A program made the translations under genes and the position numbers. From Terana coerulea (Eukaryota; Basidiomycota; Agaricomycetes; Polyporales; Phanerochaetaceae), in contig JAKOGH010000018.1 in assembly GCA_024811115.1 (NCBI GenBank), positions 1 to 22,477 of the forward strand: a stretch of 22,477 bases of DNA, in the 5' to 3' direction. The stretch's first letter is position 1, and every line of letters starts with the position of its first letter. Below are positions 1 through 8,457 of this stretch, one piece after another. The notes below the pieces were generated by a model that saw only the letters and a program-made list of their open reading frames with translations, made no database searches and was not told the DNA's origin.

Positions 1-159
1 CGCTGTGAAGGAGTTAGACGATGGCTTCTATCAGGCATCAAAACAGGAGCTGAACTCACTACGCGTGGCTAAACTCCCGAGAATAGAGAGAAACCATATG
101 TACCCCCCCGAGTATTGCGAGAGGCTACAAATATGAATCTCTTACCATATTTGTGGACA

Positions 160-1023
160 ACAGGGGCGGGGCGGGCATCGCCCATCCTGAAAGCAAAATG
201 ACTCCAGTCAGATGGAGTCAATTGGCGCATGCAAAGCGCTACGGGAATGGCTTGATCAGAGCCAATTCCCAACACGACGACTGCAGCCTGCGTGGCAACC
301 GTCCCATTATCACATGGAACATGTCACCGACCTGCACTCCGAGGGCTGATGCGCGGTTGACAAACTCGCTAAAGAGGTGCCGAAATGAATCAGCCCACAT
401 ACACGTCACAATCAGTGGCGAAGCAAAGGCTCTCCAGCATGCTATACTCAGCTGGAAGGCCAAGATGAAAAACATCAAGTACCGAGGAGCAATCTCCTGG
501 TCGAGAAGGACGAGCATGCTCTCTTCTCAAACATGCCCAAGCGCCACTGGGTGCTGAGGAACTTCGGAAACAAAACGAAGTTCTACTCGAGTTGACGCGC
601 TTCATCACAGGCCACTTCCCTCACGGGGAGTTCCGAATGAAGCACGGCAGGTGGGAAACCGACAGTGATGGTGTGAGCAAATGGACGCCCAAACCCGGGC
701 CGTTGTATTGCCCATGCGACACTGATCACCCGAAGTTCGAGACTTGACGGCACATCCTATACGAGTGCCTGTTCTGGATCAGACTTCATAAACCTCCGCG
801 GGTTGTACCCGAGCAGGAACGTCTAGAGTTGATCGCTGCAGGAAGCAGCTCCACTTGCAAAACAAGGAGAACTGCCTTGATATGGCGGATATCGCCATAT
901 TCCTATACCTCAATCCGTTGGTCGCAACGTTTGAGTGGGGTGACCTCATACAGGACGCCATCGATCGGCACGGGGACATCCGCACAGGTGTCTGGTGGCT
1001 AAACATTGACTCTTGGGACCGCT
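160..1023 (+). pseudogene. LINE ORF2 C-terminal part: RNase H end plus Cys/His C-terminus
   Basis: Seen across shifting frames: an RNase H-like end reading ITWNMSP...ADAR followed, after a one-base shift near 355, by DKLAKEVP. This matches the usual TW-x-SH...NE-x-AD-x-LAK end of LINE RNase H. From 559 the frame reads ELTRFITGHFPHGEFR, then CPCDTD, FET, a stop, and HILYECLFW. That is the typical fungal LINE C-terminal pattern (TGH...GEF...CPC...ET-x-x-HIL-x-EC). A further shift near 860 leads into the tail DIAIFLYLNPLVATFEW, ending at a TGA near 1021. At least two frameshifts and several stops show that it is dead. In the intact element it would have helped target-primed reverse transcription in the nucleus. 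The assignment rests on motif recognition, not on a search. Confidence 0.75.
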
Positions 1024-1560
1024 GAGGATGAATTCATCCGCCAGGTCACAATTGAGCGCAAACAGCGCTTCTGGGAGTGGCGACGTCAGCGCCACGGCCC
1101 AAATGGAGGCAAGGCTACCATCAAAATTTTCGGCTGGCATGAATTTGTCACGTTTGAAAAAGGAGAGAGCCCTGGGAGCATGAGTCAACAAATACCCCTC
1201 TGCTTCTACTCAGAGAAGGAGGGAAGTGTTATCCAGCATGCTGCGCGGCATCTGATCACCCGGATGATCCTCTTGCACTTGCCTCACAAGTGGCTGCGCA
1301 CAATCATATTAACGGCCGGACCAGCACGTCGTTAAAAGAAGTTCTACCTCCCCAACACGAGTCGGAAGACAAGTGGATACAGGAGTGAGACAAGGACGAA
1401 GTCTCGCCACAAACACAAAGAGAGTATTGAACGTGTCAGCACAGCCACATGGCATGTACACGGACATCATGGGAAGGGAGGTCTTCTCCCACTAATTTTA
1501 AAGCGCTCAAGGCGAACCGGAAGAAATACCGGAAGGCCAAAGAGCGCAGGACGGGAGGAC
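1024..1560 (+). pseudogene. Unknown conserved reading frame downstream of the LINE ORF (copy A)
   Basis: Beyond the TGA that closes the LINE C-terminus, a frame open to 1335 encodes about 100 residues including FWEWRRQRHGPNGGKA, FYSEKEGSVIQHA and LPHKWLRTI. Past a stop and a shift it continues as a charged, lysine-rich stretch to about 1560. Copy B encodes the same peptides on the other strand (FYSEKEGSVIQHATRQW, LPHKWLRTILLTAD), so protein-level constraint existed in the ancestor. I do not recognise the family. It could be a C-terminal extension of ORF2 after loss of one stop, a separate small ORF, or a captured gene piece. Trp, Arg and Lys richness suggests nucleic-acid contact, but that is only inference. 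Confidence 0.5.
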
Positions 1561-1963
1561 CCCCGGCCCGTAGCGCGACCGCCGAGACCACCTGTACCGC
1601 CTCTGGCTGGGTGCAAACTCGGTCGTGGTCTGTGCAATCGAAATTCTAACCTTAGCTCCCACCGGGCCAGCGCGCATTTGCATTATCACTTGTGTGGCGA
1701 CGTGCTTTTGCGCTTGTCATGCTGCGCGCTTGCCGGGAAGGCTCCGCCAACCGGGGTGACTCCCGCGGGATCGGGTGTCCGGAAACTCGGGCCGTCTTAC
1801 CGAGCTGGAAGGGAGGAATCCTCTTACCGCGACTGAGGAGGCTCGCCAAGGCCTACCATTTTCTTAAACCGACTGAGTTGGTTTCTTCAAAGCCGCGCCC
1901 ATGCCTAGGTATCACATGTGTAGCATAGAGCATGTTTCCTGCACTTTAAATACAATTTGGAGT

Positions 1964-1977
1964 AAAAAAAAAAAAAA
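1964..1977 (+). repeat. poly(A) tail of LINE copy A
   Basis: A run of 14 A follows ACAATTTGGAGT. The same ending, ACAATTTGGAGTAATAATAAAAG and so on, is seen in reverse complement at 6580-6612 for copy B. This marks the 3' end of the element. Confidence 0.9.
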
Positions 1978-2004
1978 CGTACCCATTAGCAAAACGTACA
2001 AGCT

Positions 2005-2316
2005 GACGACTGATGAGCGCTGACGGGCACTGAGAGCACTGACGAACAGTTTGGGACCGAAGTTCGAGCCCTGCTGAAGCCGGACTTTTACTAGATTTTG
2101 TATTTTCTTAGTTCCTCTTGTTGCATAATCTATGCTGGACGTGAATGATAATGGTTTACTTACCGAAGCTTTGCTGCAAGAGTTGGATGCAAGAGGGTCA
2201 AAAACGTCTGAGAGCGCTCAAAACGACTACTGAGACTGGCGGGCGCTGACAGCACTAAAGGGACTGAAGCGCTGAGATGGCTTCATCAGTACCTGTCAGT
2301 ACCACTCAGCGCCAAT
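2005..2316 (+). repeat. Cluster of CACTGA / GCGCTGA motifs, likely hAT 5' subterminal repeats
   Basis: Short motifs recur here: GAGCGCTGACGG, GCACTGAGAGCACTGACG, GGGCGCTGACAGCACT, GAAGCGCTGAGA, and CAGTACCTGTCAGTACC near the right edge. hAT elements commonly carry clusters of short subterminal repeats that bind transposase. CACTGA/TCAGTG also recurs in the 3' cluster at 3960-4048, tying the two ends together. Function is inferred. Confidence 0.4.
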
Positions 2317-2339
2317 GCAACTTTGCTGATGCCCTGAAC

Positions 2340-3882
2340 TCCTCCACCCTCTTGCACTCATTCTCCCTGTCATCACACGCTCTGGACTGCCCACTATGCC
2401 TCTTTAGCCCCGGGCTTATGTGACTTCGGGCGGCCATGTCTACAGCGTGCATTTGGCACCGCGAGACTCTTCTTGTCTGTGCTGGGAGGACGGCAGGAGC
2501 ATAAGGCAAAGGCGGAGGAGATCCTGGAGACGGTGAGAGATGAAGAGTTCTAGAAGAATGCATTACAGTGAGTACAGCAGTTTATTGAATAACGACACTC
2601 TCTCACGGGCGTACATCTGTCAGAGTGAAATTGGATTTGGAACCTCTTGCGATTGCTGCCAATGTCACACTGGCTGCAAACACCCGATTCGACCATGTCC
2701 TTCTCACCCTTGGAAACCTCTATCGGATCTATGCTGCCCCAAATGTTAAGGAGTCCATTCGCAATGTCGTCCACGAGAGCCTTGAGAAGCGCTGGAAGAA
2801 GGCTGACCAGGACATATACATCCTGGCGACTTTTTTCAACCCATACTTGCGTGGGCACTGCTTCCATCGAGAGGGCGTTAACACCAAGCGACCTGGTAGC
2901 TATGGCAAAGCGCACCTTCTGCCGTCTCTTCGGGCGTTCTCGAGCAAGACTTGTGGCGAGACTTCACGGACGCCCTTTTGACTATTCCGAAGGTGCTGCT
3001 GAGTTCTCGAATGAGAAGATGCTCTTTGATTATCACAAGCAGCGAGCCGCCGCTGAACCTGGATATCATGCAACAGTACGTAGATCTATTAAAGAATGGA
3101 CAGATTTACTAACCGGACCTTGACAGGACATTGACCTAGTTCAGATATGGCGTGGAATTAACCGCTCCAACGACGAGATCTGCCTTGGATGGAACGGAGT
3201 GGTGAAGCTCGCGATCCGCATCCTCAGCGTTATTGCAAACTCCGGCAGCGTGTGAGCGGACATTCAGTTTGTTTGGCATCATCCACACAAAGCTTCGGAA
3301 TTGCCTCTTGTCGGGTACGGTGCATAATACCGCGGTTGTCCGAATGGACATGAACCGTGAGCATGCTGCAGCCAGTCGGACATCTGGACGGCTTAAGCGT
3401 CACTTTGGCAGCTGCCCTGAAGAGGGTCAGCCACCTACCTCCGGTCCTTCTAATACTCCGGCTGCTATCGCAGCCCCTTCCATTCTGGCTGATGAAGACA
3501 GCGATGTTGTCGAGTTCAGCGAAATTGGCAGAGAGCTTGTTAGAGATGCTGAGGAGGCATTGGCGCCTGAGGCGGCAAAAGAGAGCAGCGTCACTGGGCT
3601 CTCTTCCCACGCTACTGAAGGACAAGCATCAGTCACACCGGGCGCATCCACATCCGAATCCAACTCGCATCGCCTCGCGCCTTACTCAGTCGACATCAAC
3701 CACTGGGAATGCAACCAGGCGAGCTCCTGTGCGCAAGACAGACATACCGCTCGAGACGCTTTTCGTGTATCCTGCCAATATTGATGCCCCAAGTGAGCTG
3801 GATTTCTTTTGGAAAGGTGGTATCAAAAATCCTGGAGAGTGAATTCGCTTTGTACGACCTTGTACAGTCCGACACCACCTGA
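2340..3882 (+). pseudogene. hAT transposase remnant (C-terminal part)
   Basis: A broken hAT transposase is readable across several frames. It starts with PVITR and WTAHY (2383-2397), the latter a conserved hAT core motif. It continues with KAKAEEILETVRDEEF to a stop at 2550. From 2625 it reads LEPLAIAANVT, then FDHVLLTLGNLYRIYA and KRWKKADQDIYILA. The C-terminal dimerisation region follows from about 3185: KLAIRILSVIANS, a frame change at about 3240, then CERTFSLFGIIHTKLRN. A Ser/Ala/Glu-rich low-complexity linker leads to the terminal motif DFFWKGGIKN (near 3800-3830), and after one more shift EFALYDLVQSDTT ends at TGA 3880-3882. At least four frameshifts or stops and a missing N-terminus (zinc finger and first Asp) make it inactive. 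Confidence 0.8.
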
Positions 3883-3959
3883 TTCCGTGGCTACACAGTA
3901 CCTAGGATGTCACTTATGTCATTGCAATTACTCATTTGATCATATTCCCACGGATTGTC

Positions 3960-4048
3960 TGACCGGTCAATCACTGACTGACCCCTCTGACCCTCCTGAC
4001 TGACCTTTCGTCACTGACCGGTCATGACCCCGGTCAGTGACAACACTG
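3960..4048 (+). repeat. hAT 3' subterminal palindromes and candidate TIR
   Basis: The palindrome TGACCGGTCA occurs twice (3960-3969 and 4015-4024), a near copy TGACCCCGGTCA lies at 4025-4036, and single TGACC/CTGAC units fill the gap. GTCACTGACCGG (4010-4021) and CCGGTCAGTGAC (4030-4041) form a perfect 12-bp inverted repeat around an 8-bp centre. The block ends CAACACTG at 4048. This is the arrangement expected of transposase-binding subterminal repeats at a hAT end. Confidence 0.55.
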
Positions 4049-4056
4049 CTTCTAAG

Positions 4057-4750
4057 TATGCCCAGCGATTGCGTCAGGGTGAGGCACGCGTTGTGCCTGT
4101 CCCTCTACTGGTCAACAACGAGCTGCTGGGTGATAGTGTCAGCAGCAAAGAGGGTGGCACCAGACATTGTGTACTGTACAAGGTAAGGCAGCTGTTTCAG
4201 GACGAAGATGTTGCACAGTGCTGTCGGTGCAACGGCAGGGTGGTTAGGTGAACGCCCCATTGCACACTTCGAGGATGGATGTCGTGGTTTCGAGACGTGG
4301 TCCGGTGTGAGTTACCGATCTCGGTTCAGCAGCAAAGGTGTAAAGGAGTATATATACGTAGGTCTCCACACTGATCTTCATCTTTGAGCACCGTGTCAAA
4401 ATAACGGGTCAGCGCGGGGGGAACATTGTCGGCGTGAGGGGCAAACGCGAGCGTTCACGTTGCATTACAGCAGGTTTATCTACTATGACAGTCAGGTACA
4501 CAACCAGGCACGCAATTAGCGTAACAAACAAATGTAAATACAGAGCGCCCAAGCGTCGGGGCACAGCGAGCACGAGCTCAAATTCATAATTCTAACACAC
4601 CGCGCTAAAATGCTGCTTGAAGACGCTCACCATGACCTTGATGTCGACTTCAGCCGCGCCGCCGCTTCTGCAGAGCGTCGATATAGTGCGCGTACATTGT
4701 ACTCACGAGCCCGGATACGCCCTCTCATCTCTGGTACCCGTGGGCGCACT
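4057..4750. other. Unassigned DNA; possible TATA signal, no supported gene
   Basis: About 0.7 kb without a recognisable gene. A 75-codon open frame (4024-4251, +) overlaps the hAT end and matches nothing I know. GTATATATAC at about 4351-4360 could be a TATA element, but no ORF with coding character follows on either strand. The stretch may be old flanking or untranslated sequence. Confidence 0.4.
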
Positions 4751-4753
4751 TGC

Positions 4754-4771
4754 GGGGGGGGAGGGGGGGGG
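4754..4771 (+). repeat. G tract: G8-A-G9
   Basis: Eight G, one A and nine G in a row. This could form a G-quadruplex on the + strand and is prone to slippage and sequencing error. No gene context explains it. Confidence 0.9.
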
Positions 4772-4896
4772 CTTGAGAGACTAACGATTCATCCTTGCCA
4801 GAATGTGACATAGTACTATAAGCACCAGTATCTTTCTGCCGGTATGAGTATGTGTCACGGTAGATGCTGGTATCTTTCTGGAGTGCGCTCTCACAA

Positions 4897-4937
4897 CATC
4901 TGTGTCTCGTAGGAGTCATTCCTGCGAGACACGGATG
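4897..4937 (+). other. 18-bp hairpin with 5-nt loop
   Basis: The left arm 4897-4914 (CATCTGTGTCTCGTAGGA) and right arm 4920-4937 (TCCTGCGAGACACGGATG) enclose the loop GTCAT. The two arm differences are both T opposite G. In a + strand RNA all 18 positions therefore pair (16 Watson-Crick, two G-U), whereas a - strand RNA would have two A-C mismatches. A near-direct repeat of GTATCTTTCTG lies just upstream (4828-4838 and 4870-4880). I do not recognise an RNA family; it may be a small palindromic repeat or a structured transcript. Confidence 0.6.
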
Positions 4938-6110
4938 TATAGTTGTCTACAGAGATGCTCAGCGTAATCCATATAGTATGAAAAGGTGATGCATGTACCT
5001 GGTTCTACGTATCCCCGCCACACAGTCATTCATATAACCGGCTGATACGCTGCACCACGCCTCAGGTGCGATCACCTAAACCTAACCCAACAGACAGCGA
5101 ACTCGGGCCAAAGCGCCGAGTTGGGGAGCGGTTTTATGTGTGAGTGGGGACGTCACTTCAACTCTGCGGCCGAAGTGCCAGCAGGAGTCGGGGACCAAAG
5201 ACCTCGGGAGGTAACAGTTGGGGCGAGGTCTGCAGGGACAGAGAGAGCACTGAAGCTGAGAGACTTGGGGGACGACGTCACGAGGGGACCGGGGCAAGAC
5301 TCCGACGTTGAGTCAGACCGCACAGCCAACGAGTGAGACAAATACTAGACGAGAGCGGGATACCTAAGAAGCACCGATGTACTTGTAGTCTTAACACGTA
5401 GCAGGGGCGTGAGGAGGGGAAAGGTAACTTGTATTTGCAGAAAGTATGTACAGAGTATTTATACGGGCCCGTACCTAACGGCCAGAGCTAATGGACCGCG
5501 TCCGAGAGAATGAAGGAGTGGTTTGGATACAAAAGTGGTACGGATAAGGAAAGACCGAGTCGGGATACACTAACCAGGGATATGCCGCGCGCCACAGGCA
5601 CCGAGCACCTATGAAACACAATGCGGGCCAGGTGATCGTCCGTGCACCCGGGCGGGAATGACATGTGGGATGGCGCACAACGCAGTGCTGCTGTCTTGGT
5701 CGTAGTTAGGTACGTGCCTAAGTCCAGGACGGAGCTCGCCGGGGCTGACGTGGTCCGCATCTTTCGGGCTGGTGACCGCACTGCCTGTTGCGAGGGACTG
5801 CACAGGCTCTGGACTGACCTGATGGAGGGGCGCTGTTACAAGGTATCTCGGGAGAGTAATTCGGGGACGTCGATGGCTCGGGGCTTCGGGGGTGGTGTCC
5901 GAGGGTCCTAGTGCGATCGTAGAGCGTAGTGACGAAAAAGGCAATTTCTGGGGTTTCGCGCTCGGGCGCTTACCAGCGTATCACCGCTCATAGTAACAAT
6001 CACTCCGACGTTGATGGAACCCGAGCTGCTTTCACGGTGCCAAATAATAGGAGGTAAATCATAGTCGATGAGTGTTGCATATAAAGGCAGTCGAAAGTAG
6101 GTGAGCTGTA
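4938..6110. other. Unassigned 1.2 kb; only weak ORFs
   Basis: Several overlapping frames of 60-110 codons are open on both strands (for example 5121-5336 + and 5642-5911 +, 89 codons, reading RTELAGADVVRIFRAGD). Opposed frames of similar length in GC-rich DNA do not favour any one of them. A 12-bp perfect palindrome TACGGGCCCGTA lies at 5462-5473. I see no element ends, RNA genes or repeats elsewhere in the window that match this block. Confidence 0.4.
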
Positions 6111-6373
6111 GTCTGTACCAATTTGACGCCCCTGGCAGAGGGGTCCAATAGCCTTTTAGGAAAGCACCAGGACAGGCCCGCTTCGCGGGAGGAGTTGTCT
6201 CTGTACGCTGAAGATGGGCCAGTGCAAGTACCAGCAGGCTCATGAAGCCTTCTGAGAAGCTGTACGTCCCCGCTGTGCTCTCTGAGGTGCGGGAGGAGAT
6301 GGAAAGTGACGGTAAAAGTGCCTTCCTAAAAGGCTATCCGACCCCTCTGCCAAGGGCGTCAATTAGTGCAGAC
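6111..6373. repeat. Inverted duplication, about 57-bp arms around a 150-bp spacer
   Basis: The left arm 6111-6167 and right arm 6318-6373 are reverse complements at roughly 88 percent by eye (about six mismatches and one single-base indel). Both arms encode AFLKGY-x-TPLP-x-AS when read away from the centre: the left arm on the - strand, the right arm on the + strand. The arrangement is therefore an inverted duplication of a coding fragment rather than a random palindrome. Confidence 0.75.
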
Positions 6374-6391
6374 CTTATATCAAAGATTTAA
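6242..6391 (+). CDS. Small ORF, 49 aa, unknown function
   Basis: ATG 6242 to TAA 6389-6391 encodes a 49-residue peptide, N-terminally MKPSEKLYVPAVLSEVREE, with a charged amphipathic middle and the C-terminal block AFLKGYPTPLPRASIS. The last third lies in the right arm of the inverted duplication. The left arm encodes the same block on the - strand within a 111-codon frame (5908-6243) whose ATG overlaps this one within CATG at 6241-6244. A matching peptide in both arms suggests that the segment once coded for protein, probably as an exon of something larger. The stop codon sits in the loop of a 9-bp perfect hairpin (GCAGACCTT 6368-6376 and AAGGTCTGC 6391-6399). No family is recognised. Confidence 0.3.
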   Translation: MKPSEKLYVPAVLSEVREEMESDGKSAFLKGYPTPLPRASISADLISKI

Positions 6392-6399
6392 AGGTCTGC

Positions 6400-6578
6400 T
6401 TAGGGAGACTAGGTGAGCTGGATAGATGTTCGGCACACGTAGGTTGGCGACCAGTAGTGGGGCGCCAGGCGGTGGTGACAGCGAGCGGAGAACCTTATCT
6501 CCAAAGCGCTAACATTTCCCGGACTCGGTGGAGACTGCCGAGACCGAAGCGATTGCATCGAAGCAGCCACAAAGCCAC
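6400..6578 (+). pseudogene. Left flank of the pre-insertion locus, possible coding fragment
   Basis: This sequence lies left of LINE copy B and ends in its target copy. The frame after TGA 6476-6478 is open (NLISKALTFPGLGGD and onward) to the insertion point. It stays open through 8056-8138 on the other side of the LINE, and through 16154-16204 beyond the chromovirus, to a TGA at 16205. It may be an exon of the unrecognised gene whose remnants appear at 16149-17766. No family is recognised. Confidence 0.3.
6566..6578 (-). repeat. Target-site duplication of LINE copy B (left)
   Basis: GCCACAAAGCCAC at 6566-6578 is repeated exactly at 8043-8055. The first copy abuts the poly(T) of the - strand LINE and the second abuts its truncated 5' end, as target-primed reverse transcription leaves them. 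Confidence 0.9.
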
Positions 6579-7089
6579 GTTTTTTTTTTTCTTTCTTTTA
6601 TTATTACTCCAAATTGTATTTAAAGTGCAGGGAACATGCCCTATGCTACACATGTGAGACCTAGGCACGGGCGCTGGCTTTGAAGAAACCAATCCAGTTG
6701 GTTTAAGAAAAATGGTAGGCCTTTCACAAGCTCTCTCAATCACAGTAAGAGGTTGCCCTCTTCTGTTCGTAAGTCGGCCCAAGTTTCCGAACATCCGCCT
6801 TCCTCACAGGAGTCACCTCCGGTTCGCAGAGCCTTCCCGGCAAGAAAGCGCGCAGTGCAGTAAATGCAAAAGCACGTCGCCACACAAGTGATAATGCAGA
6901 TGCGCGCCGGCCCGATAGAAGCTAAAGTGAGAGTTTCGATTGCACAGACACGACATGAGTTTGCACAGCCAGGGGCGGTACAGGTGGTCTCAAACGGTCA
7001 TGCTACAGGTCAGGGTCTTCCCCTCCCTTCATTCTTTGGCCTTCCGGTATTTCTTCCAGTTCGCCTTGAGCGCGTACTTTAGGTAATAG

Positions 7090-7381
7090 TGTTGAGTCGG
7101 ATAGACGCCATAAGCGCTCTGCTCACATCTTCTCTATTGTTCTACCAGGATCCACTATGATGATGTCTATTGTCTATTGTCCTGGTATCTATTTGTGTCT
7201 GTTTGTAGTACAGCCACTCTGTATTGTATATAAGGCAGCCCTCTGCGCCATACTCTAATAAGACTCTTACAACTCTCAACCCACTAACGTGTATATCAAC
7301 CAGCCTACAGGTGAGTAACCATCCTAGCTTCCTCTAGGCCTCGGTAGGAGTGTACGCCGCTGTATGCTCTGCACTTCTACA
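7090..7381 (+). mobile_element. Solo LTR, copia family, 292 bp
   Basis: Starts TGTTGAGTC and ends CACTTCTACA, with 5-bp target copies AATAG at 7085-7089 and 7382-7386. The same LTR, by eye close to 95 percent identical, opens the partial copia element at 19847. It carries TATATAAG at 7227-7234 and the splice-donor-like ACAGGTGAGT near 7308-7317. No internal element sequence adjoins it, so it is a solo LTR left by LTR-LTR recombination. Confidence 0.9.
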
Positions 7382-7386
7382 AATAG

Positions 7387-8042
7387 GAGAAGACCTCCCT
7401 TTCCATAATGTCTGCGTACATGCCTTGGGGCTGTGTGACACGTTCAATATTATCTTTGTATTTGCGACGAGACTTCTCGTCTTTGTCTCTCTTCTGTATC
7501 CACTTGTCTTCGGACAAGTGTTGAGGAGAGGTGGAACTTCTTTTTGACAACGTGTTGGTCTGCTGTCAATAGGATTGTGCGCAGCCACTTGTGGGGCAAG
7601 TGGAATAGCAGGTCATCTGGGTGGTCGGATGCCCACTGCCGCGTAGCATGCTGGATAACGCTTCCCTCCTTCTCCGAATAGAAGCGGAGGGGTGTCTGTT
7701 GATTCTGTCTCCGGGCTTCTCCCCATCTTCGAACATGACAAGTTCTTGCCAGCCGAAGATCGTGTGGGTAGCTTTGCCACCATTTGGGCCGTGGCGTTGA
7801 CACCGCCATATCCAGAAGCACTCCTTGCGCTCAATTGTGACCTGTCAGATAAATTCATCCTCTCAGTCCCAAGAATCAGGGTTTCGCCACTAGACACCTG
7901 TGCAAATGTCCCCGTGTCGATCAATAGCGTCCTGTATGAGGTCGCCCCACTCAAATGTTGCTATCAATGGATTGAGGTATAGAAATATGGCAATATCCGC
8001 CATATCGAGACAGTTCTCTTTATTTTGTAAATGAAGCTGTTT
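7387..8042 (-). pseudogene. LINE copy B: ORF2 tail and unknown downstream frame
   Basis: Read on the - strand from 8042, this gives NKENCLDMADIAIF and LYLNPLIATFEWGDLI, nearly identical to copy A. After a stop come VTIERKECFWIWR and FYSEKEGSVIQHATRQW, then SDHPDDLLFHLPHKW and LRTILLTADQHVVKKKF, with frame changes between. A charged block (RDKDEKSRRKYKDNIERV) ends near the inserted LTR. Copy A carries its own, different mutations, so the peptide parts readable in both copies give the ancestral coding frame. Confidence 0.65.
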
Positions 8043-8138
8043 GCCACAAAGCCACATCGTGGCTGTCTCTTTGCATGTCTCCCTCCGACCTCAAGCTCGT
8101 GCATCTGCCTTTATTCATTTGAAGTGATATCGAGGGTA
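8043..8138 (+). other. Short host segment between LINE B and the chromovirus
   Basis: This holds the right LINE target copy (8043-8055) and 83 bp of pre-insertion DNA ending in GGGTA (8134-8138), the left target copy of the chromovirus. It is open in the frame that joins 6479-6578 with 16154-16204. Confidence 0.7.
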
Positions 8139-8455
8139 TGTCATGAACTTCTGGGTGTCTCTAAGGTATTCTTTTCATTTCCATTGTCTTCTGCCCCTAT
8201 CTATTGTTCTTTCATCAATACCGTGGTTTCCGTATGTTTCTCTATTGTTCTGGACCGCTCTAGTACATACATGAGGATACCGGGTGGTACTGTACAGTTT
8301 AGGACTACACATGTATAAGTAGCTACCGTCTGCAACAGAGAAAGCCAGTCTCAAGCTGGTTTATTCCTTAGCTAGTTACTCGGAGACTGCATCACTATTT
8401 CCGTCTCCAGTTGAGAGCGTTGCACTTGGTACAGTTGTACTAGTTATTGTTGACA
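8139..8455 (+). repeat. 5' LTR of the chromovirus, 317 bp
   Basis: Begins TGTCATGAACTTCTGGG and ends TTATTGTTGACA. Aligned by hand with the 3' LTR (MITE removed), I count about 17-19 substitutions, all transitions, plus a few 1-4 base indels. This copy keeps an uninterrupted CATTTCCATTGTC where the 3' copy carries the MITE. TATAAG lies at 8314-8319. Confidence 0.92.
8314..8347 (+). promoter_or_regulatory. TATA box and inferred transcription start of the chromovirus
   Basis: TATAAG at 8314-8319 lies 33 bp upstream of A8347, the first base of AGTCTCAAGCT. In the 3' LTR this 11-mer is AGTCTCGAGCT (16043-16053), the exact complement of the PBS. In Tf1-type elements the self-primer is the 5' end of the mRNA, so the PBS predicts the start site independently and agrees with the TATA spacing. 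In the 3' LTR a 4-base deletion has destroyed the TATA box. Confidence 0.6.
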
Positions 8456-8457
8456 TA

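Larger units (their letters stand above)
1..1977 (+). mobile_element. LINE (non-LTR retrotransposon) copy A, 3' portion
   Basis: This is the 3' part of a non-LTR retrotransposon; its 5' end lies outside the window. It contains the end of an RNase H domain, the fungal LINE C-terminal Cys/His region, a further conserved reading frame, a roughly 400-bp GC-rich 3' region, and a terminal run of 14 A (1964-1977). From about 850 to the poly(A) it is matched on the opposite strand by copy B (6579-8042), which fixes the family boundary independently. No target duplication can be read because only one end is present. The reverse transcriptase domain is not in the window. Confidence 0.85.
1978..4048 (+). 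mobile_element. Decayed hAT-family DNA transposon
   Basis: The segment between LINE A and position 4048 carries the C-terminal two thirds of a hAT transposase and repeat clusters at both sides. The left boundary is uncertain; I place it directly after the LINE poly(A). On the right, the sequence read inward on the - strand begins CAGTGTTGTCACTGACCGG, a plausible hAT end (CAGTG), followed outward by CTTCTAAG (4049-4056) as a possible 8-bp target copy. I could not find a matching left TIR or target copy, so the left end may be deleted. The transposase N-terminus (BED finger and first catalytic residues) is absent, consistent with internal deletion. Confidence 0.65.
6579..8042 (-). mobile_element. 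LINE copy B, 5'-truncated insertion
   Basis: A 5'-truncated copy of the LINE seen at 1-1977, on the opposite strand. Its poly(A) appears as T-rich sequence from 6580 to about 6605. Its 5' end at 8042 corresponds to about position 848 of copy A, so only the last tail of ORF2, the downstream unknown frame and the 3' region are present (about 1.17 kb after removal of the inserted LTR). Exact 13-bp target duplications flank it. A copia LTR later inserted at 7090-7381. The matching sequence in copy A (around 1483-1500) is uninterrupted and acts as an empty site. Confidence 0.9.

Noticed and set aside
3960..4041. CRISPR-like or operator array
   Set aside because: The units are short, overlapping palindromes without spacers, at a transposon end in a eukaryotic context; subterminal repeats explain them.
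4024..4251. 75-codon + strand ORF
   Set aside because: It starts inside the hAT subterminal palindromes and crosses the proposed element end, so it is unlikely to be a gene.
5060..5095. CCTAAACCTAACCC as a telomere fragment
   Set aside because: Only two degenerate units are present, too few to support a telomeric origin.
5475..5944. Overlapping - strand frames of 67-111 codons
   Set aside because: They overlap each other and an opposite + strand frame of similar length, with no domain, start context or intron signals to favour one.
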